NCBI GenBank assembly: GCA_030682175.1
Contig: JAUXOM010000036.1
Location: forward strand, 62,001-126,000
DNA from: Rhodocyclaceae bacterium
GTDB taxonomy: Bacteria > Pseudomonadota > Gammaproteobacteria > Burkholderiales > Rhodocyclaceae
Reading direction: 5' to 3'
Length of the DNA: 64,000 bases
Shown: piece by piece, positions 58,480-64,000 of the stretch
Layout of the letters: each line of letters opens with the position of its first letter
Numbering within the stretch: position 1 is the stretch's first letter
Program-made: the position numbers and the translations under genes
The notes under the pieces: model-generated
The model's input: the letters and a program-made list of their open reading frames with translations, nothing else
Databases searched by the model: none
Told to the model about the DNA's origin: nothing

Positions 58480-58504
58480 TGTTGCTTGCAGCCGGGCAGC
58501 GGTG

Positions 58505-58702
58505 TCACGCGCCAGGCTTGGAGTCACTCACCGGGAGTATTGCCGCCGCGCTGTCGGACGTGGTTGACCCATCCGCAGCGCCATGGTCGCCGCCATCGGC
58601 CGCAGCCTTGCCGGCGAGTTTTTGCCGACGCTTTTCTTCCTGCTTGCTTTTCTTTGCCAGATCTCTCTGGCGCTTTTCGAACTGATAATTTGGTTTGGCC
58701 AA
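58505..58702 (-). CDS. Small basic coiled protein, TTG start
   Basis: 65 residues. The conserved start is L(M)AKPNYQFEKRQRDLAKKSKQEEKRRQK (in part), a widespread small Lys/Arg/Glu-rich protein of unknown function; homologues begin at the residue here encoded by TTG (58700-58702), and AGGAGG lies four bases upstream of it, so the ATG at 58723 is not the start. The C-terminal Asp/Ser-rich tail is variable. It is convergent with the ZIP gene. Confidence 0.75.
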   Translation of the reverse strand: MAKPNYQFEKRQRDLAKKSKQEEKRRQKLAGKAAADGGDHGAADGSTTSDSAAAILPVSDSKPGA

Positions 58703-58770
58703 GAAGCCTCCTAAGATCGCCACAAGGGCTTAAATAAATGCTGCAAACAATGTGCAAAAGTTCGGCGGCG

Positions 58771-59079
58771 CTAACCGCTGGTGGAACCGCCATTCTGGCT
58801 GTCTTCTCCGCTATCCCTGCTGCTGCGCGCTTCCTGCGTGCGTGCCTCGCTCACCGCCATGCAGCGACCGGCAAGTTCCTTGCCGTTGAGTCCGGCAATG
58901 GCGGCTTGCGCCTCACTGTCTGATCCCATCTCGATGAAGCCGAAACCCTTCGACTTCCCGGAGGCGCGATCAGTGATGATTTGCGCCGAACCTACCGTGC
59001 CAAACGGCGCAAACAGCAGTTCGAGATCGGCCTTGCCGACACTGTAAGCCAGGTTGCTGACATAAAGCTTTTTGCCCAA
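58771..59079 (-). CDS. RRM-domain RNA-binding protein
   Basis: 102 residues. One RRM: RNP2 KKLYVSNLAYSV at the N-terminus, RNP1 SKGFGFIEM near residue 44, then AIAGLNGKELAGRCMAVSEA. The tail is Ser/Gly/Asp-rich and unstructured. Glycine-tailed bacterial RRM proteins are often cold-induced. It reads away from the next conserved gene pair on the same strand. Confidence 0.93.
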   Translation of the reverse strand: MGKKLYVSNLAYSVGKADLELLFAPFGTVGSAQIITDRASGKSKGFGFIEMGSDSEAQAAIAGLNGKELAGRCMAVSEARTQEARSSRDSGEDSQNGGSTSG

Positions 59080-59112
59080 GGGAATTCTCCAGAAGTCGGG
59101 GGAGGCAGCAGG

Positions 59113-59364
59113 CTATTTTAACTTGCCTGCCGATGCCTTCGTCCCCGATTGTGCCGCCGGTTGATATTTCTTGAAGACATCCCGGGCGTCCTGGTGCGCG
59201 CGGTCCAGCGTGCAAAGCGCCGGATTGTCGTCGTGGCCGCTGAAGAAGTCGTCCGCCTGGGCGCGCATCACCATTTGTATCGCCGCTTCATCTTCGAGGC
59301 CGTATTTTTCGGTGATCAGCGTGGTGACTTCGTCGAGGTGCTGCTCATAGGTCATTGGCTTCAT
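59113..59364 (-). CDS. Conserved small protein of unknown function
   Basis: 83 residues from MKPMTYEQHLDEVTTLITEKY, with DEAAIQMVMRAQADDFFSGHDD and ALCTLDRAHQDARDVFKKY, helical throughout. CAGGAAA lies just upstream of the start. The start lies 1 bp from the stop of the YkgJ-type gene, hence cotranslated. No motif to predict a function. The longer ORF to 59580 overlaps YkgJ and is rejected. Confidence 0.65.
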   Translation of the reverse strand: MKPMTYEQHLDEVTTLITEKYGLEDEAAIQMVMRAQADDFFSGHDDNPALCTLDRAHQDARDVFKKYQPAAQSGTKASAGKLK

Positions 59365-59365
59365 G

Positions 59366-59677
59366 TCATTTCCTGCTCTGGTCGGGTGACAGGTGGAGCG
59401 CGCGTACTTCAATGCAATCGCTGTCACCCATCGGGTAATCACGGCAGATGCCTGGCCGCCGCGCGTAGATGGTGCAGCGCATGGTGTCTCGATCCAGGGC
59501 CGCGCACCAGCCATCATCCAGGCGGAGCATAACCCATCCGCCCCACGGGTCCCTGGCGATGTATTTGGCTGGAATGTCATCCTCGCCCATCAGCATGACT
59601 TCCAGTCGGCAGCAGCAGGCAGCACAGTTGTTGCATGAAATGGCCGGGCTGGCGGCAGTGGCGTAGCTTGTGTTCAT
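59366..59677 (-). CDS. YkgJ-family cysteine cluster protein
   Basis: 103 residues. SCNNCAACCCRLEVMLM, ALDRDTMRCTIYARRPGICRDYP and DSDCIEVR form the Cys pattern of YkgJ/UPF0153 (CxxCxxCC...C...RPxxCR), presumably a zinc or Fe-S site. Function unknown. The ATG at 59677 was chosen because upstream codons are repeat sequence (59709-59779). Confidence 0.88.
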   Translation of the reverse strand: MNTSYATAASPAISCNNCAACCCRLEVMLMGEDDIPAKYIARDPWGGWVMLRLDDGWCAALDRDTMRCTIYARRPGICRDYPMGDSDCIEVRALHLSPDQSRK

Positions 59678-59708
59678 GGATGGGCATTGTTGCATGCGGC
59701 CGGCTGGC

Positions 59709-59779
59709 GCCGTACCCCATACGGGGCATTGCATACCGCCAGTCCCGCAAAAGGGATTTCCTTCGGTCACGCCGACTTT
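59709..59779 (-). repeat. Long, extended dispersed repeat, copy 19
   Basis: GCCGTACCCCATACGGGGCA, then TTGCATACCGCCAGTCCCGC, AAAAGGGATTTCC and TTCGGTCACGCCGACTTT: the insert-bearing form plus a trailing CCCCATACGGGG dyad. Upstream of the YkgJ gene. Confidence 0.92.
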
Positions 59780-59980
59780 TGGTTACGGCCGCGCTATCGC
59801 GCTTAACCGGCTCATGCCGGTTAGCCTTCGCCGAAAGTCGGGATAACCGTTTGCACACTCGCCGTCTCGCCAGCACCGACTTTTGGTTACGGCCGCGCTA
59901 TCGCGCTTAACCGGCTCACGCCGATTAGCCTTCGCCGAAAGTCGGGATAACCGTTTGCACACTCGCCGTCTAGCCAGTCC
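59773..59980. repeat. 104-bp tandem duplication built on core-repeat halves
   Basis: Two copies, 59773-59876 and 59877-59980, differing at a few bases. Each runs CGACTTTTGGTTACGG, a GCGCTATCGCGC dyad, AACCGGCTCATGCCGGTT (second copy CTCACGCCGATT), CCGAAAGTCGGG, TAACCGTTTGCACACTCGCCGTC. So each copy is bounded by the core end in one orientation and contains an AAAGTCGG half in the other. No gene in this 445-bp interval (59678-60122). Confidence 0.88.
59861..59883 (-). repeat. Core dispersed repeat, copy 20 (junction of the tandem duplication)
   Basis: GCCGTCTCGCC then AGCACCGACTTT at the boundary between the two 104-bp units. Confidence 0.9.
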
Positions 59981-60014
59981 CGCAAAAGGGATTTCCTTCG
60001 GTCACGCCGACTTT
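59965..60014 (-). repeat. Long-form dispersed repeat, copy 21
   Basis: GCCGTCTAGCCAGTCCCGC, AAAAGGGATTTCC, TTCGGTCACGCCGACTTT, 50 bp; almost identical to 41821-41870 and to the right part of 59709-59779. Confidence 0.92.
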
Positions 60015-60122
60015 TCGTTTTCGGAAATCCTGCGCTCCGGGAGATAATGCACCGATGCACCCGAGCCGATACACACCGCCACTCCACCTTTCCCGCGCCA
60101 CCGGTGGCGCAGGCTTGTTGCC

Positions 60123-60767
60123 ATGATCTTCGACCTGACCACTGCCCAACTGGGCGGCTTTCTGTTGGCCGCGCTGCTTATCACCCTGGCGCCGGGCCCG
60201 GATAACCTGGGCGTGCTGAGCCTCGGTGTGTCGCGCGGCCGACGCGCCGGCATCGGCTTCGGCCTGGGCTGTGCGCTCGGCTGCTTCACGCATACGCTCT
60301 GGGCCAGCCTGGGCATTTCGGCCGTGCTGGCCGCCTCGGCGACCGCCTTCACCGTACTCAAACTCGCCGGCGCCGCCTACCTGTGCTGGCTGGGCTGGCA
60401 GGCGCTGAAAAGTCCGGGCGCAAAGTTTCAACCCGCCGCGACGCAGGTCGCCGACACGACCGCCTTTGCCGTCTATCTGCGCCGCGGCTTCATCGCCAAC
60501 GCCATCAACCCGAAGGTGGCGCTGTTCTTTCTCGCCTTCCTGCCCCAGTTCGTGACCGCCGCCAGCCCCCATACCCTTGGCCAGTCGGCCGTGCTGGGCC
60601 TGGTGTTCGCCCTGCAGACCACGCTGGTGTTCGGCCTGCTCGGTTACTTCGCCGGCATGATCGGTGGCTGGCTGCAACACCGCGCCAATTTTGGCCGTCG
60701 CCTCGACCAGGCCACCGGCGTGCTGTTCATCGGCCTTGGCCTGCGGCTGGCTGCGGAGTCGCGCTGA
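60123..60767 (+). CDS. LysE/RhtB family amino-acid exporter
   Basis: 214 residues, six helices. LAPGPDNLGVLSLGVSRGRRAGIG is the family signature, with LGWQALKSP and RRGFIANAINPKVALFFLAFLPQF (in part). It exports an amino acid or related small molecule; substrate unknown. Its stop overlaps the start of the YjbQ gene by one base, and YjbQ overlaps asnO likewise, so export may be linked to that operon's product. Confidence 0.92.
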   Translation: MIFDLTTAQLGGFLLAALLITLAPGPDNLGVLSLGVSRGRRAGIGFGLGCALGCFTHTLWASLGISAVLAASATAFTVLKLAGAAYLCWLGWQALKSPGAKFQPAATQVADTTAFAVYLRRGFIANAINPKVALFFLAFLPQFVTAASPHTLGQSAVLGLVFALQTTLVFGLLGYFAGMIGGWLQHRANFGRRLDQATGVLFIGLGLRLAAESR

Positions 60768-61186
60768 TGAAACAGGCGACCACTAATTTCGCAGTCCACA
60801 GCAGCGGACGCGGGCTGTTCGAAATCACTTCTGAACTGCGCGACTTCCTGCGCCAGAGCGGCATCCGCACCGGCCTGCTGACGGTGTTCTGCCGCCACAC
60901 CTCGGCCTCGTTGCTGATCCAGGAAAATGCCGACCCCGACGTGCGCCACGACCTCGAGGCGTATTTCTCGCGCCTGTCGCCCGATGGCCAGCCGGGCTGG
61001 CGGCACAACAACGAAGGGCCGGACGACATGTCGGGCCATATCCGCACTGCGTTGACGCAGACCTCGGTCGGCATTCCGGTGGTCGATGGCGCACTGGTCC
61101 TCGGCACCTGGCAGGGCGTCTTCCTCTGGGAACATCGCACCCACGCGCACCGGCGCGAGGTGGTGCTGCATTTGTCGGGTGAATAA
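60767..61186 (+). CDS. yjbQ: YjbQ/UPF0047 family protein
   Basis: 139 residues. LLTVFCRHTSASLLIQENADP, DDMSGHIRTALTQTSVGIPVVDG and LGTWQGVFLWEHR (in part) are the UPF0047 motifs with conserved His and Asp. Some members have thiamine-phosphate synthase activity in vitro; the physiological role is uncertain. One-base overlaps at both ends (TGATG and TAATG) indicate tight translational coupling with LysE and asnO genes. In-frame upstream codons were excluded, as they lie in the LysE gene. Confidence 0.93.
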   Translation: MKQATTNFAVHSSGRGLFEITSELRDFLRQSGIRTGLLTVFCRHTSASLLIQENADPDVRHDLEAYFSRLSPDGQPGWRHNNEGPDDMSGHIRTALTQTSVGIPVVDGALVLGTWQGVFLWEHRTHAHRREVVLHLSGE

Positions 61187-62976
61187 TGTGCGGCATCGCC
61201 GGTGAATTGCGGTTCGACGGTGCGCCGCCCGACCGGGCCGCCGTCGAACGCATGAGCGCGCGGCTGGCACGCCGCGGGCCGGATGCCGACGGCTACTGGC
61301 AGGCCGGCGCGGTGGCCTTCGCCCACCGGCGGCTGGCGATCATCGACCTGTCCGACCACTCGCGCCAGCCGATGGTGGATGCCACGGCCGGGCTGGTGCT
61401 GGTCTTCAACGGTACCATCTACAACTACCCGGAGTTGCGCACCGCCCTGCTCGATCTCGGCCACGCCTTCCATTCGGATGGCGATACCGAGGTCATCCTG
61501 CGCGCCTACGCGCAGTGGGGCGCGGCCTGCGTCGACCGGTTGCACGGCATGTTCGCCTTCGCCATCTGGGACAGCGCGCGCCAGCAACTCTTCCTGGCGC
61601 GCGACCGGCTCGGCATCAAGCCGCTCTACTTCGCGCGCACCGAAAAATTCTTTCGCTTCGCCTCGAATTCACAGGCGCTGCTGGCGGCGGGTGGAGTCGA
61701 CACAGGCATCGACGCGGTGGCCTTGCACCACCAGTTCAGCCTGCACAGCGTCGTACCGGCGCCGTGCACCATCCTCAAAGGCATCCGCAAGCTGGAGCAA
61801 GGCACGACGCTGACGCTCGACGCCGCCGGACGCACCGCGGAAAAACGCTACTGGACGCTGCATGCGCAACGGCCCCACGGTAGCCATGGCGCAATGGACG
61901 AAGCGCAATGGACAGAGGCGATCCATGCGGCGCTGCGTACCGCCGTCAAGAAGCGCAGCGAGATCGCCGACGTCAAGGTCGGCGTGCTGCTCTCCGGCGG
62001 GCTGGATTCCTCGCTGCTGGTGGCGCTGCTCGCCGAGCTGGGCGTCAGCGACCTGATGACCTTCTCGGTCGGCTTCGAAGATCATCCCGAGGAAAAGGGC
62101 AACGAATTCGAATATTCCGATGCGGTCGCCGCTTACTTCGGCACGCGCCACCACAAGTATGCGATCCCCAACGCCGAGGTGCTCAAGCGCCTGCCCGAGG
62201 CGGTCGACTGCATGGCCGAACCGATGGTCAGCCAGGACGTCGTCTCGTTTTACCTGCTCGCCGAGCAGGTGGCGCAGACGGTGAAAGTGGTGCAGAGCGG
62301 ACAGGGCGCCGACGAGGTGTTTGCCGGGTACTCGTGGCATCCGCAGATGGCGGCGGAAGCCGGGCCGGCCATCGAGCGCCTGCGCCGCCATTACCTTGAC
62401 CGCGACCATGGCGAATTCGCGCAGATGATCACGGCGCCCTACCAGGTCGGCGACGTCACGTCGGCACTGCTCGCCGCCAAGCTCGCCGAACCCTTTGCCG
62501 ACGAATTCATCGACCAGTTGCTGCGCGCCGAAGCGACGCTGCTGGTCACCGACGACCCGGTCAAGCGCGTCGATAACATGACCATGGCCTGGGGGCTGGA
62601 AGCCCGCGTGCCCTTCCTCGACCATCACCTCGTCGAGCTTGCCGCGCAGATGCCGCCGGAACTGAAGCTCGGCTCGGGCGGCAAGCATGTGCTGAAACGC
62701 ATCGCGCGCGGCCTGCTGCCCGCCGCGGTGATCGACCGGCCGAAAGGCTACTTCCCGATGCCCGCGCTCAAGTTCGTGCGCGGCGAGTTTCTCGAATTCA
62801 TGCGCGCCATCCTCGATTCGCAAGCCTGCCGCCAGCGCGGCATCTACCAGCGCGCCTATGTCGAAAAACTGCTCGCCGAGCCGGAAAAACACCTGACGCG
62901 CATCCAGGGCAGCAAGCTCTGGCACCTGGCGCTGCTGGAATTCTGGCTGCAACGGAATGTTGATGGCACGCAATAA
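61186..62976 (+). CDS. asnO: N-acetylglutaminylglutamine amidotransferase
   Basis: 596 residues, asparagine-synthase type. The nucleophilic Cys2 opens MCGIAGELRFDG; RRGPDADGYW and HRRLAIIDLSD follow in the glutaminase domain; the synthetase domain has the PP-loop VGVLLSGGLDSSLLVALL and QSGQGADEVFAGYSWHP. The C-terminal GSGGKHVLKRIARGLLP and RPKGYFPMPALKFV regions match the subfamily that makes the osmolyte NAGGN, whose partner is the Ngg synthetase. No ngg gene is present up to the window end, where a GGDEF gene follows instead; the partner may lie elsewhere. Last gene of the LysE-YjbQ-asnO unit. Confidence 0.88.
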   Translation: MCGIAGELRFDGAPPDRAAVERMSARLARRGPDADGYWQAGAVAFAHRRLAIIDLSDHSRQPMVDATAGLVLVFNGTIYNYPELRTALLDLGHAFHSDGDTEVILRAYAQWGAACVDRLHGMFAFAIWDSARQQLFLARDRLGIKPLYFARTEKFFRFASNSQALLAAGGVDTGIDAVALHHQFSLHSVVPAPCTILKGIRKLEQGTTLTLDAAGRTAEKRYWTLHAQRPHGSHGAMDEAQWTEAIHAALRTAVKKRSEIADVKVGVLLSGGLDSSLLVALLAELGVSDLMTFSVGFEDHPEEKGNEFEYSDAVAAYFGTRHHKYAIPNAEVLKRLPEAVDCMAEPMVSQDVVSFYLLAEQVAQTVKVVQSGQGADEVFAGYSWHPQMAAEAGPAIERLRRHYLDRDHGEFAQMITAPYQVGDVTSALLAAKLAEPFADEFIDQLLRAEATLLVTDDPVKRVDNMTMAWGLEARVPFLDHHLVELAAQMPPELKLGSGGKHVLKRIARGLLPAAVIDRPKGYFPMPALKFVRGEFLEFMRAILDSQACRQRGIYQRAYVEKLLAEPEKHLTRIQGSKLWHLALLEFWLQRNVDGTQ

Positions 62977-63064
62977 AAATCGGCGTGACCGAAGGAAATC
63001 CCCGTGGGACTGGCAGGGCAAAGTGCCCCAAAGCGGGTATGGAATGCCCCGCAGCGGGTACGGC
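62977..63064 (+). repeat. Long and extended dispersed repeat, copy 22 (after asnO)
   Basis: AAATCGGCGTGACCGAAGG, then AAATCCCCGTGGGACTGGC, AGGGCAAAG and two units of TGCCCCAAAGCGGGTA / TGCCCCGCAGCGGGTA, ending TACGGC. Begins directly after the asnO stop and ends 36 bp before the GGDEF gene. Organisation identical to the copy inside the yqaA-like gene. Confidence 0.93.
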
Positions 63065-63100
63065 ACTGCCGTGCAAGTGGCAGACTGAAGCTCGCGCTGA

Positions 63101-64000
63101 ATGGAACTGGTCGATCCGCGCACCTTTCTGCTGGTTGCCAACCTGCTCGGCATGCTCTGCGCGCTGGTGCTGTGGGTGCAGGCGCGCAGTTTCCCCGACG
63201 ACATCGCGGGCCTGCGTGACTGGGCGCTGGCCGTGGTGCTGATCGGCTTTGCCTCGGGGCTTGCTTCCTTCCGCGGCGTCCTGCACGACGGCATTGCCAT
63301 CGTGCTCTCCAGCGGCATGCTGCTGTTCGGCCAGTTGCTGCTGATCATCGGGCTGCAGCGCTTTTCCGGGCGACAGCCGGTCTGGCGGCCGACCGTCGAT
63401 GTGATCGGCGCGGTGCTGCTGTTGATCATCTGGCTGACCTTCGGCGCCTACAACTATCCGGCGCGCATCTTCATCATGGCGCTGGCGCATATCGGTTTGT
63501 TTGCCTATGGCGCGCTGCTCGCCTGGCGCGTGACGCCGGCCGGCTTCGGTAGCCGTTTTCTCACGGCGGTCTTCCTGCTTGGGGTGGCAGTGGCCGCCTG
63601 GCGGCTCGCCACGCTGTCGCTGGCGACCGGGGCTGCCGATGCCATGTTCGATCGCAACCTGATCCAGCAGATCTACCTCGGCATGTTTTCGCTGGGTGTG
63701 CTGGGCCTCTCGATCGGCTTCATCCTGCTGGCCAACGAGCGCCTGCGAGTCGAGCTGGAGTTCATGGCGACGCGCGACCCGATGACCGGCCTATTCAACC
63801 GCCGCGCCTTCTTCAGCCAGGCCGCAGTCGAGTGGTCGCGCCGCGAGCGTTCCGGACGACCCTTGGCGATCATCACTGCTGACATCGATTTCTTCAAGAA
63901 GGTCAATGACCAGCACGGCCACCATACCGGCGACCTGGTGATCAAGGATTTCGCTCGGCGCGCCGGCCTGTTGCTGCGCCTGCCGGACATCCTCGCGCGC
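63101..64000 (+). CDS. Membrane diguanylate cyclase, 3' end outside window
   Basis: First 300 codons. About six or seven membrane helices (residues 7-205, beginning TFLLVANLLGMLCALVLWV), then the start of a GGDEF domain: RDPMTGLFNRRAFFSQ, IITADIDFFKKVNDQHGHHTGD with the metal-binding aspartate. The window ends before the GGDEF motif itself, so activity cannot be judged. Similar MHYT-less, 7TM-like N-termini occur in many orphan cyclases. No clear ribosome site; the region upstream is repeat. Confidence 0.9.
   Translation, partial: MELVDPRTFLLVANLLGMLCALVLWVQARSFPDDIAGLRDWALAVVLIGFASGLASFRGVLHDGIAIVLSSGMLLFGQLLLIIGLQRFSGRQPVWRPTVDVIGAVLLLIIWLTFGAYNYPARIFIMALAHIGLFAYGALLAWRVTPAGFGSRFLTAVFLLGVAVAAWRLATLSLATGAADAMFDRNLIQQIYLGMFSLGVLGLSIGFILLANERLRVELEFMATRDPMTGLFNRRAFFSQAAVEWSRRERSGRPLAIITADIDFFKKVNDQHGHHTGDLVIKDFARRAGLLLRLPDILAR

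Overview
The window is 64 kb of GC-rich (clearly above 60 % by eye) betaproteobacterial chromosome. Gene content fits a facultatively anaerobic, flagellated member of the Rhodocyclales/Sterolibacteriaceae type: a tetrathionate reductase locus (ttrBCA with ttrSR), glutaryl-CoA dehydrogenase beside a TAXI-TRAP uptake system, an unlinked hydrogenase maturation gene hypE, a DUF3683 FAD/Fe-S oxidoreductase, polar-type flagellin, and several c-di-GMP and HDOD signalling proteins. The genus is inferred from this mix; no rRNA is present.

Layout. 1-2200: ankyrin-repeat periplasmic protein (cut by the left edge), a TonB-family protein, and a tRNA-Ala(GGC)/tRNA-Glu(TTC) pair with its own promoter and terminator. 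2210-10253 (all minus): HlyIII, DUF1850, TRAP fused permease, TAXI binding protein, gcdH, hypE, and an AAA/DUF4143 ATPase. 10254-13060: flagellin and flaG. 13065-15747: two toxin-antitoxin remnants or modules and a complete ISAs1-family IS that truncates a BrnT-like toxin. 15962-23412: the usual dacC-dat-ybeD-lipB-lipA order, but with an MmeI-like restriction-modification gene plus DUF6883 and DUF4926 genes wedged between lipB and lipA. 23360-28977 (minus): two-component system, methyltransferase, LTA-synthase-like phosphotransferase and PAP2 phosphatase, an envelope-lipid remodelling cluster. 29106-37489: metalloprotease-like protein, DUF4197, Rep helicase, cca, phhB, an NAD(P)-binding protein and Slt. 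37651-45624: fau, HDOD protein, PAS-PAS-GGDEF-EAL protein, PatB-type lyase, ilvA, a YqaA-like membrane protein. 45898-53227: tetrathionate respiration. 53343-60014: FAD/Fe-S oxidoreductase, ZIP metal transporter with a small membrane ORF, RRM protein, small conserved genes. 60123-64000: LysE exporter, YjbQ, NAGGN amidotransferase (asnO) in a one-base-overlap operon, and a GGDEF protein cut by the right edge.

The outstanding feature is a modular dispersed repeat of about 23 bp (begins AAAGTCGGCG, ends GGGACGGC), of which I count about 23 copies in both orientations. About half lie in gaps between genes; the rest are read in frame inside or at the ends of real genes (ankyrin protein, TonB, TRAP permease, HypE, D-amino-acid aminotransferase, MmeI-like enzyme twice, PAP2, Rep, NAD(P)-binding protein, YqaA, FAD/Fe-S oxidoreductase), giving peptides such as [15 protein letters not shown] or RLASADF depending on frame. 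Longer versions carry an internal TGACCGAAGG-type insert and/or a trailing CCCGC-A-GCGGG dyad unit. It behaves like a protein-coding-compatible mobile repeat, comparable in habit to Rickettsia palindromic elements but unrelated in sequence as far as I can tell. Three other repeat classes occur: a CTTGGGGCGGCCCGGCGG family (one locus being an 84-bp triple tandem array), paired CCACGGAG/CTCCGTGG arms, and REP-like dyads near the flagellin gene.
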